Shown here: in pieces, positions 1-7,943 of the stretch
Layout of the letters: the number at the start of each line of letters is the position of its first letter
How positions within the stretch are numbered: position 1 is the stretch's first letter
Assembly: GCA_016717345.1 (NCBI GenBank)
Contig: JADKFR010000001.1
Coordinates: forward strand, 434,001-498,000
Source: Propionibacteriaceae bacterium
GTDB taxonomy: Bacteria; Actinomycetota; Actinomycetes; Propionibacteriales; Propionibacteriaceae
DNA length: 64,000 bases
Direction of reading: 5' to 3'
Translations under genes and position numbers: made by a program
Notes under the pieces: model-generated
Told to the model about the DNA's origin: nothing
Database searches by the model: none
What the model saw: the letters and a program-made list of their open reading frames with translations, nothing else

Positions 1-365
1 TCGGGATTGTGGATCTCAACCCCCGCCGGCGGAGCGATATCGGCGGCAGTCACGGCACCCGCGCCGGACTTGCGCAGGTACATGACCACCGGCTCATCCT
101 CTTCGGAGGACAGCACCAGCTGCTTGAGGTTCAAGACGATCTCGGTGACATCCTCCACGACACCCTCAATGGTCGAGAACTCGTGCTGGTTGCCTTCGAT
201 CTTGATGCTGGTCACCGCTGCGCCCGGAATGGACGACAGCAGGGTGCGACGCAGTGAGTTGCCCAGGGTGTACCCGAAGCCAGGCTCCAAAGGCTCGATG
301 GCGAACCGGGATCGGTACTCGTCGATGACCTCTTCGGTCAGGATCGGACGCTGTGCGATAAGCAT
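1..365 (-). CDS. rpoA: DNA-directed RNA polymerase subunit alpha (N-terminal part)
   Basis: The alpha subunit of RNA polymerase, whose N-terminal domain dimerises and scaffolds the beta subunits. Only the first 121 codons are in the window; the gene runs off the left edge. The translation begins MLIAQRPILTEEVIDEYRSR and contains the alpha signature GYTLGNSLRRTLLSSIPGAA and the segment IEGVVEDVTEIVLNLK. It is the last visible gene of the minus-strand operon infA-rpmJ-rpsM-rpsK-rpsD-rpoA, the usual actinobacterial order; rplQ is expected next. A 90-bp gap with a strong hairpin separates it from rpsD. Confidence 0.97.
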   Translation of the reverse strand, partial: MLIAQRPILTEEVIDEYRSRFAIEPLEPGFGYTLGNSLRRTLLSSIPGAAVTSIKIEGNQHEFSTIEGVVEDVTEIVLNLKQLVLSSEEDEPVVMYLRKSGAGAVTAADIAPPAGVEIHNP

Positions 366-405
366 GTGACTTCCTCTCCACCGCCCACTATTTGACGGTG
401 ATTGC

Positions 406-441
406 TCGGTGGCCCGGACGCCGGAACGTCCGGGCCACCGA
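406..441 (-). other. Strong hairpin between rpsD and rpoA
   Basis: A perfect 15-bp inverted repeat (406-420 paired with 427-441) with a 6-nt loop lies between the rpsD stop and the rpoA start. No T-run follows on the transcribed strand. It could be a partial terminator, an RNA-processing site or a regulatory hairpin that sets alpha-subunit output relative to the ribosomal proteins; the sequence cannot decide. Confidence 0.6.
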
Positions 442-455
442 TCCGGTAGTACGGA

Positions 456-1061
456 TTACTTGGAGTAGAGCTCGACGATCAGCTGCTCGGAGACATCGAT
501 CGTGATCTGGTCGCGGACCGGCAACTGGTGGACCAGGATGCGCATCCGGTTCGGACGCACGGTCAGCCAGGCCGGCACCACCCGCTCGTGGTGGGTCTCA
601 CGAGCCACCACCAGCGGGTGGACGCCGAGGGACTTCGGCTTGACGTCGATGACGTCGTAGGCGCTGACCCGGTAGCTCGGCACGTTGACCTTGTGGCCGT
701 TGACCAGGAAATGGCCGTGGACGACCAACTGCCGGGCCTGGCGGCGCGTGCCCGCAAAGCCGGCGCGATAGATCACGTTGTCGAGGCGCGACTCGAGGAT
801 GACCAGCAGGTTGTCACCGGTCTTGCCCGACAGGCGAACGGCCTCTTCGTAGTAGCGACGGAACTGCTTCTCCAGCACGCCGTAGGAGTAGCGGGCCTTC
901 TGCTTCTCACGGAGCTGGAGCAGGTACTCCGACTCCTTCGTGCGGCCGCGGCCGTGCATACCCGGGGGGTAGGCACGACGCTCGAACGCCTTGTCGTTGC
1001 CCACCAGGTCGGTACCGAGCCGGCGGGATTTCTTGGTGATGGGTCCGGTGTAACGGGCCAT
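456..1061 (-). CDS. rpsD: 30S ribosomal protein S4
   Basis: Primary 16S rRNA-binding protein that nucleates 30S body assembly and in several bacteria also represses its own operon. The 201-residue product begins MARYTGPITKKSRRLGTDLV, and has the S4 RNA-binding domain near residues 90-150 (SRLDNVIYRAGFAGTRRQAR, then the VVHGHFLVNGHKVNVPSY part). Length fits the actinobacterial form without N-terminal zinc cysteines. It lies 25 bp after rpsK in the same operon; an AAGGA-type ribosome site precedes the ATG. Confidence 0.98.
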   Translation of the reverse strand: MARYTGPITKKSRRLGTDLVGNDKAFERRAYPPGMHGRGRTKESEYLLQLREKQKARYSYGVLEKQFRRYYEEAVRLSGKTGDNLLVILESRLDNVIYRAGFAGTRRQARQLVVHGHFLVNGHKVNVPSYRVSAYDVIDVKPKSLGVHPLVVARETHHERVVPAWLTVRPNRMRILVHQLPVRDQITIDVSEQLIVELYSK

Positions 1062-1086
1062 GATTCAAGTCCTTTCTTGCTCGGGG

Positions 1087-1503
1087 TCAGACGCGGCGGC
1101 GCTTCGGCGGACGGCAACCGTTGTGGGGAACGGGGGTGACATCGGAGATCGGTCCGATCTCGAGCCCCACCGCGCCCAGCGAACGGATGGCGGTCTCCCG
1201 GCCGGAGCCGGGGCCCTTGACGAAGACGTCGACACGCTTCATCCCGTGCTCCATGGCCCGACGTCCGGCAGCCTCGGCTGCCATGCCGGCCGCGAACGGG
1301 GTGGACTTGCGGGAGCCCTTGAAGCCGACGGTGCCGGCTGAGGCCCACGCGATGACCGCACCGGTCGGGTCCGTGATCGAAATCAGCGTGTTGTTGAATG
1401 TGCTCTTGATGTGCGCTTGGCCGGAGACGACGTTCTTCTTCTCCTTGCGGCGCAGCTTGGTCTTGGCGGCCTTCTGGCTCGCGGAACGGCTTGCAGTAGC
1501 CAT
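1087..1503 (-). CDS. rpsK: 30S ribosomal protein S11
   Basis: Platform protein of the 30S subunit, contacting 16S rRNA near the Shine-Dalgarno helix. The 138-residue product has the basic N-terminal tail (KAAKTKLRRKEKKNV), the core AHIKSTFNNTLISITDPTGA and the conserved C-terminus DVTPVPHNGCRPPKRRRV. It sits between rpsM and rpsD in the usual order, 46 bp after rpsM. Confidence 0.98.
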   Translation of the reverse strand: MATASRSASQKAAKTKLRRKEKKNVVSGQAHIKSTFNNTLISITDPTGAVIAWASAGTVGFKGSRKSTPFAAGMAAEAAGRRAMEHGMKRVDVFVKGPGSGRETAIRSLGAVGLEIGPISDVTPVPHNGCRPPKRRRV

Positions 1504-1549
1504 GTTGTGTCAGTTTCTCCTGGAGTATCTCGGTGCCGTCAGGTCCCGC

Positions 1550-1924
1550 TCAGCGGGCCTTCTTCTTACCGGCGACGGCCTTCTTCTTGCCCTTGCGGGT
1601 GCGAGCGTTCGTCCGGGTGCGCTGACCACGAACGGGAAGGCCCATGCGGTGACGACGGCCCTGGTAGGAGCCGATCTCGATCTTGCGACGAATGTCAGCA
1701 GCGACACTGCGGCGAAGGTCGCCCTCAGTCTCATAGCTGGCTTCGATGTGATCACGAAGTGCCACGAGTTGCTCGTCGGTGAGTTGGTGGACGCGGATGT
1801 CGCCACTGATCCCAGTGGCCTCCAGGGTTTCCACGGCCCGGGTGCGTCCGATGCCGTAGATGTAGGTGAGGGCGATTTCCAGCCGCTTCTCGCGCGGCAG
1901 GTCTACCCCAATGAGGCGTGCCAT
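1550..1924 (-). CDS. rpsM: 30S ribosomal protein S13
   Basis: Head protein of the 30S subunit that contacts the P-site tRNA and the B1 intersubunit bridges. The 124-residue product begins MARLIGVDLPREKRLEIALT, has the helix-two-turn-helix region YGIGRTRAVETLEATGI and the basic C-terminal tail RTNARTRKGKKKAVAGKKKA. The gap to rpmJ upstream is long for this operon (about 260 bp, 1925-2183); I see no gene in it, so it may hold an internal promoter or leader. Confidence 0.98.
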   Translation of the reverse strand: MARLIGVDLPREKRLEIALTYIYGIGRTRAVETLEATGISGDIRVHQLTDEQLVALRDHIEASYETEGDLRRSVAADIRRKIEIGSYQGRRHRMGLPVRGQRTRTNARTRKGKKKAVAGKKKAR

Positions 1925-2183
1925 CAGGCGGTTTACCTTTCAGTTCTTCGTGCCGGTCTCCCGGCCCGCGAAGGTGTCTGGCGTGATGCGTCCCCTCGCC
2001 GCCTGGCGTGGGCCCCAGCCTTCGTCCGGGGGTGGCACCGGGAGATTCCCCGGCGGTGCGATCACGTTGTGTGGGTGATGGCGACAATGCGCCGCCATCG
2101 GCTATTCAGTTGTTGGCGTTGGCCCGAGGGCCGATGTTCCGCGTCCCGCGTCAGCTACCCGTGTGGACGGAGGCCGGACGGCC

Positions 2184-2297
2184 TCAGCCCTGACGCTGCT
2201 TGTGGCGCGGGTTGTCGCAGATCACCATCACGCGACCGTGCCGGCGAATCACCTTGCACTTGTCGCAGATCTTCTTGACGCTCGGCTGAACCTTCAT
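2184..2297 (-). CDS. rpmJ: 50S ribosomal protein L36
   Basis: Small zinc-binding protein of the large subunit. The 37-residue product begins MKVQPSVKKICDKCKVIRRH and ends NPRHKQRQG. It keeps the zinc ligands of the C+ form: C11 and C14 (CDKC), C27 and the histidine at position 32. It lies between infA and rpsM, as is usual in actinomycetes. Confidence 0.97.
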   Translation of the reverse strand: MKVQPSVKKICDKCKVIRRHGRVMVICDNPRHKQRQG

Positions 2298-2373
2298 CGA
2301 GCAACTTTCTGACTCATCGCCGAGCACAGGGGTGTCCCTGTGAACGACAGGTGGTGGATTCTTGCGGTCGTGG

Positions 2374-2595
2374 CTACCGGTGCCGGAAAACGATGCGGCC
2401 GCGGCTCAAGTCATAGGGAGAGAGCTCCACGACCACCCGGTCGGCCGGAATGATGCGGATGTAGTGCTGCCGCATCTTGCCGCTGATGGTCGCCAGAACC
2501 TTGTGCCCATTGGCCAGTTCCACGCGGAACATGGCATTCGGCAGGGCTTCGACGACGGTTCCCTCGAGTTCGAGGGCGCCTTCTTTCTTCGCCAT
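2374..2595 (-). CDS. infA: Translation initiation factor IF-1
   Basis: OB-fold initiation factor that occupies the ribosomal A site and assists IF-2 and IF-3. The 73-residue product begins MAKKEGALELEGTVVEALPN and ends SPYDLSRGRIVFRHR, the normal size and end for IF-1. An in-frame ATG 14 codons upstream lies in the leader; the MAKKEG start is chosen because it matches the family and follows a GGGAG site. First gene of the infA-rpmJ-rpsM-rpsK-rpsD-rpoA operon. Confidence 0.98.
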   Translation of the reverse strand: MAKKEGALELEGTVVEALPNAMFRVELANGHKVLATISGKMRQHYIRIIPADRVVVELSPYDLSRGRIVFRHR

Positions 2596-2660
2596 TACTC
2601 CCAATCGTGAGGTACGGACGCAGGCGTATGCCTGCACAGGTCATGCGAGGGTCGAGTCTA
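2596..2660 (-). promoter_or_regulatory. Promoter and leader of the infA operon
   Basis: On the minus strand a TAGACT -10 hexamer lies at 2655-2660, giving a leader of about 50 nt before the infA ATG. The leader contains a small perfect hairpin, GCAGGC-GTAT-GCCTGC, at 2620-2635. No clear -35 box is visible. Confidence 0.5.
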
Positions 2661-2784
2661 GTCCACCGCCACGACGCCGCCCAAATCGGGGAGCCTCCCC
2701 TGAGGCCTCCCAGAATGCCCGACCAGCGCGCGCTGCCGCCTCGCCAGACCACGGGGTTCGCCGCACGCGTCCGCAGACTCGGCG

Positions 2785-2790
2785 TAGACT
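2785..2790 (+). promoter_or_regulatory. -10 box of the helD-like gene
   Basis: TAGACT, followed by a leader of about 32 nt with an AAAGGA ribosome site placed 7-8 nt before the GTG at 2829. Confidence 0.5.
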
Positions 2791-2828
2791 TGTCCGTCGG
2801 TCTACCGTTCCGGCAAAAGGATGACTAC

Positions 2829-5030
2829 GTGGAACCTGCTGGTGCACCTGCCCCTCTCGAACGCGAACTCGCCATCGAACAGGCCCACGTCGATCTGGTC
2901 TATCGGCATCTGGATGTCGCGACCACCTCGGCGCGCAAGGTCGCTACCCAGGGACGAACGATCTACCGCTCCGATCGTGGCAGCTACGTGCGGGAGGAGG
3001 ACGGCACCGCGCTCTTCGAACGGGACGCCTTCGCCTTCCAGGCCGCCAAGCGCCTCGCCATCCTGGATGCGGAGCACGAAGGACTGGTCTTCGGGCGGCT
3101 CGATCACACTGACTCCGAGATTCGCTACATCGGACGGATCGGCGTGCGCGACGAGGAGTACGAACCCCTTGTCATCGACTGGAGGGCCAGGGCGGCCGAA
3201 CCCTTCTATCGCGCCACCGCCTCCCACCCGATGGGGGTGGTGCGACGCCGCGTGCTGCGCTGCCGCAACGATCGGGTGATCGGTATCGAGGACGACCTCC
3301 TGGATGCTCAGGCGGAGCACGAGCTGGTCGTCATCGGTGAAGGCGCCCTGATGGCCGCCCTGAAGCGGGCCCGTGGGCACCGGATGCGCGACATCGTCTC
3401 CACCATCCAGGCCGAGCAGGACGAGGCCATCCGCGCCGACCATTCGGGAGTGACCGTCATCTCCGGGGGCCCCGGCACCGGCAAGACGGTGGTGGCGCTC
3501 CACCGAGCCGCCTATCTGCTCTACTCCAACCGACGGCGTTTCGAGCGCGGCGGCATCCTCGTGGTCGGTCCCAGCGGTCTTTTCATGAACTACATCGACC
3601 GCGTCCTGCCCTCTCTCGGTGAGGATTCGGTGACCCTGCGTGCCGTGGGACAGGTGGCCGGCGACGTCCTGGGGTTCGGCAGCGACCGGATCGACGGCGC
3701 GGCGGCGGCCACGGTGAAGGGCAGCCTGCGGATGCTGCCGATCCTGAAGCGGCTGATCGGGATCCCGCTGGTGGATTTCGACGCCCAGGCACCGGCCCTG
3801 CGAGTCACCGTCAAGGGCGAGGTGCTGAGCCTCGACACCGCAGCGGTGGAGCGGATCCGGCGCGACCTCCTGACCCGCATGAAGGCGAACGCCGCTCGTC
3901 CGGCTGCGGAAGCCGCCATCGCCGAAGCGCTCTACCGCCAGGTGCCCGAGGAGCTCGAGCTCGACCGCAGTGACGTCGACGAGTTGGTCACCTCGACGAC
4001 CGCCTATCGGAGGTTCCTGCACGACTGGTGGCCGGACCTGACTGCCCCCACCGTGCTGCGCCGGCTGGCCGACCCTGCGGTGGTGGCGCGCGCCGGCCGC
4101 GGCATCCTCACCTCGGCTGAGCAGGAGGTGCTCGCCGCCAGCTACCGATCCGGGGACTGGTCGGTCGCCGACATCGCCCTGCTGGATGAGCTGGCCAACC
4201 TGCTCGGCCCGATCCTGGAGCCCGTGGACGGTGACGAGCCGGCACTCTTCCTCCCGGATGGCACCCGGGCCTCCGAGGTGATCACCATGGCCGACCGCCT
4301 CGCCACCGCGCGGGAGATCGACCCCCACGATGACGGCCATGACACCTTCGCCCACGTGCTGGTTGACGAGGCGCAGGACATCACCCCGCTGCAGTGGCGG
4401 ATGCTACGTCGCCGGGGCGCCTCGGCCAGCTGGACGATCGTGGGCGACCCGGCCCAGAGCAGTTGGCCTGATCTTGCTGAGTCGGAGCAGGCCCTTGCCG
4501 ACCTCATCCGCTCGGCCCCGCATCGCGCCTTCCGGCTCTCGACGAACTACCGGAGCCCGGCGGAGGTGTTCGACCTTGCCGCAGCGGTGATTCGGCGTCA
4601 CTTCCCACAGGCTGACCTCCCGGTCGCGGTTCGGCATACCGGCGTCCAGCCGCTGCTGCTGCGCACCGTCGAGACCGAACTGCTCGACGCCCTGGAGGGG
4701 ATCATCGCGGCCCTGGCCGAGCAGGTGGAGGGCACCATCGGCGTGATCGTCCCCCCGTCGCGCCTGGCAGCTCTCAGCTCCGCCGGCAGCCTGGGCGGTG
4801 CCCCCGAGGTCGGCGCCCGGGTTTCCCTGCTGGCGCCGCTGGCGGCCAAAGGCCTGGAGTTCGACGCGGTGGTGGCGGTCTCGCCCGATCAGATCGTGGC
4901 GGAATCACCAGCCGGCGAGCGTGTCCTGTACGTGACGCTGACCAGACCCACCCAACGGTTGGTCACCCTCGATGTGGGTCGATCCGGCGGAGCCTGGCAA
5001 GAATCTCTGCCGTCGCCTTCGACCGATTGA
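2829..5030 (+). CDS. helD: HelD-like RNA polymerase-recycling UvrD-family ATPase
   Basis: Superfamily 1 ATPase of the HelD type, which in actinobacteria and Bacillus binds RNA polymerase and strips it from DNA and RNA using ATP. The 733-residue product has the HelD-type N-terminal part (LERELAIEQAHVDLVYRHLD, then DEEYEPLVIDWRARAAEPFY), Walker A SGGPGTGKTVVALHRAAYL near residue 212, motif II LVDEAQDITPLQWRML near 512, then VGDPAQSS, STNYRSP, AAKGLEFDAVV and YVTLTRPTQRL. The GTG start is chosen because an AAAGGA site precedes it; a longer reading to 2607 would begin inside the promoter. Its 3' end overlaps convergent metF by 68 bp. A generic UvrD/PcrA helicase is less likely, given the N-terminal region. 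Confidence 0.88.
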   Translation: MEPAGAPAPLERELAIEQAHVDLVYRHLDVATTSARKVATQGRTIYRSDRGSYVREEDGTALFERDAFAFQAAKRLAILDAEHEGLVFGRLDHTDSEIRYIGRIGVRDEEYEPLVIDWRARAAEPFYRATASHPMGVVRRRVLRCRNDRVIGIEDDLLDAQAEHELVVIGEGALMAALKRARGHRMRDIVSTIQAEQDEAIRADHSGVTVISGGPGTGKTVVALHRAAYLLYSNRRRFERGGILVVGPSGLFMNYIDRVLPSLGEDSVTLRAVGQVAGDVLGFGSDRIDGAAAATVKGSLRMLPILKRLIGIPLVDFDAQAPALRVTVKGEVLSLDTAAVERIRRDLLTRMKANAARPAAEAAIAEALYRQVPEELELDRSDVDELVTSTTAYRRFLHDWWPDLTAPTVLRRLADPAVVARAGRGILTSAEQEVLAASYRSGDWSVADIALLDELANLLGPILEPVDGDEPALFLPDGTRASEVITMADRLATAREIDPHDDGHDTFAHVLVDEAQDITPLQWRMLRRRGASASWTIVGDPAQSSWPDLAESEQALADLIRSAPHRAFRLSTNYRSPAEVFDLAAAVIRRHFPQADLPVAVRHTGVQPLLLRTVETELLDALEGIIAALAEQVEGTIGVIVPPSRLAALSSAGSLGGAPEVGARVSLLAPLAAKGLEFDAVVAVSPDQIVAESPAGERVLYVTLTRPTQRLVTLDVGRSGGAWQESLPSPSTD

Positions 5031-5892
5031 GCGTGAAGAACTGCAGGCCTGGGGCGCCCCCCGCCAGCAGGCGGTCGCACAGGTCCACCGCGATCTCCAC
5101 GCCCAAGGCTCGGACAGCAGCCGGATCTTCCGCGACAGCCCGCAGCGAGCCCACCATGGCAGCTGGCAGTTCGGCGCCGGACAAGGTCGCAAAGCGCTCG
5201 ATCTGTCCGACATTGGTGACCGGTTGAATGCCCGCGATGATCGGCAGTTCGCACCCGAGTGCGCGGACCCGCTCCACCAGGCGGAAGTAGGCGTCCGCGT
5301 CGAAGAACAACTGCGTCACCGCAAACTCCGCGCCCGCCTGCTCCTTGTCCGCCAGGATCCGGGCGTCGAGGTGGACGTCGTGGTGCTCGGGATGACCGTC
5401 GGGAAAGGCCGCCACCCCCACGCAGAAGTCACCGCTGGCCTTGACGAGCTTCACCAACTCGGTGGCGTTGTCCAGCCCCTGTGGATGCCGTTGCCAGGGA
5501 TGCGTCGGGCCGCCCGGTGGGTCGCCACGGATCGCCAGCACATGGCTGACCCCCACGTCCGCGTAGGACGCGATGGCCCCCCGCAATTCGGCGACGGACT
5601 GGCCGGCGCAGGTGAGGTGCCCCATCGTCCGGACCGACGTCTGGGTCCGGATCAAGCGGGTGGCGTCGATGGTCCGGCTGCGGGTCGACCCGGTGGCACC
5701 GTAGGTGACCGAGACGAAGTCAGGTGACAGCGGCTCGAGGTCGGCGATGGTGGCCCGCAACTGTTCAACGCCGGCGTCGTCACGGGGTGGGAAGAACTCG
5801 AACGACATCGTGGGACGACCGCCGTCGCGCAGGAGGTCGGCGATCGTCACCAGAGTTGCAGGTCGCTCGGCGACGACGGAGGCCTCAGACAT
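4963..5892 (-). CDS. metF: Methylenetetrahydrofolate reductase
   Basis: FAD enzyme that reduces 5,10-methylene-THF to 5-methyl-THF, the methyl donor for methionine synthesis. The 309-residue TIM barrel shows the family's motifs: MSFEFFPPRDDAGVEQL, VSVTYGATGSTRSRTI, HLTCAGQS, VLAIRGDPP, FAVTQLFFDADAYF and PIIAGIQPVTN. Start chosen at ATG 5892, 7 nt after a TAGGGT -10 box, so the mRNA is probably leaderless; an upstream in-frame extension lacks family similarity. It is divergent from idsA, as I recall for Rv2172c and idsA2 of M. tuberculosis. Confidence 0.95.
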   Translation of the reverse strand: MSEASVVAERPATLVTIADLLRDGGRPTMSFEFFPPRDDAGVEQLRATIADLEPLSPDFVSVTYGATGSTRSRTIDATRLIRTQTSVRTMGHLTCAGQSVAELRGAIASYADVGVSHVLAIRGDPPGGPTHPWQRHPQGLDNATELVKLVKASGDFCVGVAAFPDGHPEHHDVHLDARILADKEQAGAEFAVTQLFFDADAYFRLVERVRALGCELPIIAGIQPVTNVGQIERFATLSGAELPAAMVGSLRAVAEDPAAVRALGVEIAVDLCDRLLAGGAPGLQFFTLNRSKATAEILARLRRIDPHRG

Positions 5893-5899
5893 GGGGGCC

Positions 5900-5905
5900 A
5901 CCCTA
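5900..5905 (-). promoter_or_regulatory. Leaderless -10 box of metF
   Basis: TAGGGT on the minus strand, 7 nt before the metF ATG, so transcription should begin at or next to the start codon. Confidence 0.65.
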
Positions 5906-5931
5906 GGTGAGCCCTCGGCGGCGCGTGCCTC

Positions 5932-5937
5932 TAGGCT
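5932..5937 (+). promoter_or_regulatory. Leaderless -10 box of idsA
   Basis: TAGGCT followed by 6 nt and the GTG start at 5944. Confidence 0.7.
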
Positions 5938-5943
5938 CAGCCT

Positions 5944-7050
5944 GTGGTCACCTTTGTTCCCGACAACCCCCTCTCCGACGAATTCCGCTGCGCTGTCAGC
6001 GAGCAACTCGACGGCTTCCTCACGCAGCGACGTGACGCCCTGGCAGGGATCGCCGACGGCCTCGAACCTTTCGTGCGGGTCGCCGACGGTCTCACCGCCG
6101 GCGGCAAGCGGCTGCGGCCCGCCTTCTGCGTCTGGGGGTATCTGGCCGCTGCCGACGCCGTGGCCGATCCCTCGGCGCTACTGCGCGCCGCTGCCAGCCT
6201 CGACCTCCTGCACATCAGCGCGCTGGTGCACGACGACGTGATGGACGGCTCCGACACCCGCCGGGGGAAGCCGTCCGCCCATCGGCAGTTCGCCGCCCAG
6301 CACCGGGAACAGGTCCTGCGGGGCAACTCCGACGCGTTCGGCCGCAGCGCGGCCATCCTGCTGGGCGACCTGTTGTTGATCTGGTCCGCCGAGATGTTCC
6401 GCCGCTGCGGCCTGCCGGAGCGTGCTGTCACGGCAGCGCAACCGCTGGTGGAGGCGATGCGGACGGAGGTGACCGCGGGGCAGTTCCTCGATATCCAGGC
6501 CCAGGCGCGCCATCCCTTGGACGCCCGGTCCGCGCCGCAGGAGGTGATGGATCAGGTCCGGCGGGTGGTGGAGTACAAGACCGCGCGTTACACCGTGATC
6601 CGGCCACTGCAGGTGGGCGCGGCGCTGGCCGGCGCCCCGGAGGGATTGCTGGAGGCGCTGGCGCGCTACGGCTCGGCCGTGGGTCGGGCGTTCCAGTTCC
6701 GCGACGATGTGCTCGGCGTGTACGGCGATGAGGCGCTGACCGGCAAGCCCGCCGGAGACGACCTGCGCGAAGGGAAGCTGACGGTCCTGGTCGCCCACGC
6801 GATCGCCCGGGCTCCTGAGGCCGAGGCCCGGCTCCTGGCCGACCTGCTCGGTAGAGCCGACCTGAGCTCCGCGGAGGTGGACCAAGCCCGCGACATCATC
6901 AGCGATTCGGGCGCCGTCGCCGCCACTGAGGACGAAATCGCGATCACGCTCGCCGAGGCACTCGAGGCCGTCGAGGCGACCCCGATCTCAGACAATGCCC
7001 GACCGGCGTTACGGGTCCTGGCGCGGATGGCCGTCGATCGGGTGTCCTGA
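5944..7050 (+). CDS. idsA: Polyprenyl diphosphate synthase (GGPP/FPP type)
   Basis: Prenyltransferase that condenses isopentenyl diphosphate with allylic diphosphates, giving C15-C20 or longer chains for quinones, carotenoids or polyprenyl carriers. The 368-residue all-helical protein has the first aspartate-rich motif in LVHDDVMDGSDTRRGKPSAH and the second as QFRDDVLGVYGDEALTGKP. The second motif has DDVLG in place of classical DDxxD, as in the actinobacterial IdsA group. Starts at GTG placed 6 nt after a TAGGCT box, with no Shine-Dalgarno. The metF-idsA-kinase order supports orthology with mycobacterial idsA2. Product chain length cannot be read from the sequence. Confidence 0.9.
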   Translation: MVTFVPDNPLSDEFRCAVSEQLDGFLTQRRDALAGIADGLEPFVRVADGLTAGGKRLRPAFCVWGYLAAADAVADPSALLRAAASLDLLHISALVHDDVMDGSDTRRGKPSAHRQFAAQHREQVLRGNSDAFGRSAAILLGDLLLIWSAEMFRRCGLPERAVTAAQPLVEAMRTEVTAGQFLDIQAQARHPLDARSAPQEVMDQVRRVVEYKTARYTVIRPLQVGAALAGAPEGLLEALARYGSAVGRAFQFRDDVLGVYGDEALTGKPAGDDLREGKLTVLVAHAIARAPEAEARLLADLLGRADLSSAEVDQARDIISDSGAVAATEDEIAITLAEALEAVEATPISDNARPALRVLARMAVDRVS

Positions 7051-7094
7051 GCGTGGGCCGGCTGCCGGTCAGCCTCTGATGGGTCGGCGCTGGT

Positions 7095-7805
7095 TCAGCG
7101 TCCGAAACTCCGCAGCGTGAAGCTCTGCATCCCAGGGTCGTCGCGCCACGCCTGGCTCAGCCGCTCCTTCAGGGCGGCGGTGGCGGCCGCCGGATCCGTG
7201 GCGTCGGTGATCGCGCGGGAGACGGCGACTCTCCGCGCCCCGGCCTCCAGCACCTCCGCCAGATTGTCCCCAGTGATGCCCCCGACCGCGAACCACGGCT
7301 TGGCGGACGGGTCGGACGGCGGCGCCTGGCGGGCCGCGTAGCTGACCAACTCCACCCCGCCGACCGGCAGCAGTCCCGTGCCGAAGACGGGTCCGACGGT
7401 CAGGAAGTTCACGTCCGGATCCCGCAGCGCCGCATCCACCTGTCGACGAGAGTGGCACGAACGGCCGATCTGGGCCCACGCGTGGACATGCTTTCGCGCA
7501 GTCGCTGCGGCCGGACCCCGCTCGGAGACCTGCAGCAGGTCGGCTTGGACCTCCTCGGCGACCGTGAGGGCGTCGTAGAGCGCGGCGAGCGCCTTGCGGG
7601 TGAGGACCACCTCACGCACCCGCCGGAACCCGGCGGCCAGCGCCGCGTCGCCGGCCCGCGGGTCGCGCAACTGAACGATGTCGACGCCCGCATCCAACGT
7701 GTCGCCGACGAACCCGGCCAGGTCATCGCCACCGTCCCGCAGGCCGGTGATCAGCAGCAGGCGGGCAAGCCGCATCCGGGTCGCGATACCAAGCAGGACG
7801 GTCAC
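7095..7805 (-). CDS. thiE: Thiamine-phosphate synthase (ThiE/TenI family)
   Basis: TIM-barrel enzyme that joins hydroxymethylpyrimidine diphosphate and thiazole phosphate to form thiamine phosphate. Motifs in the 236-residue product: RLARLLLITGLRDG, VDIVQLRDPRAGD (substrate-binding QLRD), FLTVGPVFGTG and PWFAVGGITGDNLAEVLEAG. Start chosen at GTG 7805, because a TAGGCT -10 box lies exactly 6 nt upstream and no Shine-Dalgarno is seen; ATG 7775, giving MRLARLLL, is the alternative. No other thi gene is nearby. Convergent with idsA. Confidence 0.88.
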   Translation of the reverse strand: MTVLLGIATRMRLARLLLITGLRDGGDDLAGFVGDTLDAGVDIVQLRDPRAGDAALAAGFRRVREVVLTRKALAALYDALTVAEEVQADLLQVSERGPAAATARKHVHAWAQIGRSCHSRRQVDAALRDPDVNFLTVGPVFGTGLLPVGGVELVSYAARQAPPSDPSAKPWFAVGGITGDNLAEVLEAGARRVAVSRAITDATDPAAATAALKERLSQAWRDDPGMQSFTLRSFGR

Positions 7806-7811
7806 GGGCAC

Positions 7812-7817
7812 AGCCTA
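7812..7817 (-). promoter_or_regulatory. Leaderless -10 box of thiE
   Basis: TAGGCT on the minus strand followed by GTGCCC and the GTG start at 7805. Confidence 0.6.
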
Positions 7818-7889
7818 GCCGCGCCCCGGACGCCCGCACCGGCCCCCCACCGCCCGGCGGGTCGGGCGTGGAAGCTTGGGGAAACCTCC

Positions 7890-7895
7890 TACACT
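7890..7895 (+). promoter_or_regulatory. -10 box of the PASTA kinase gene
   Basis: TACACT, with a leader of about 40 nt carrying GGAG 6 nt before GTG 7944. That spacing decides the start in favour of GTG 7944 over ATG 7953. Confidence 0.45.
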
Positions 7896-7943
7896 CATGC
7901 CCAGGTCTGGACGGCCTACTTCCCCCGTGGTCCGGAGCTTGAT

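Noticed and set aside
1925..2183. An unannotated gene in the rpmJ-rpsM gap
   Set aside because: Short frames here lack a ribosome site and conserved sequence; an internal promoter or leader is more likely.
2802..4355. Long minus-strand open frame opposite the helD-like gene
   Set aside because: Shadow frame; it would overlap the promoter and most of a clear UvrD-family gene.
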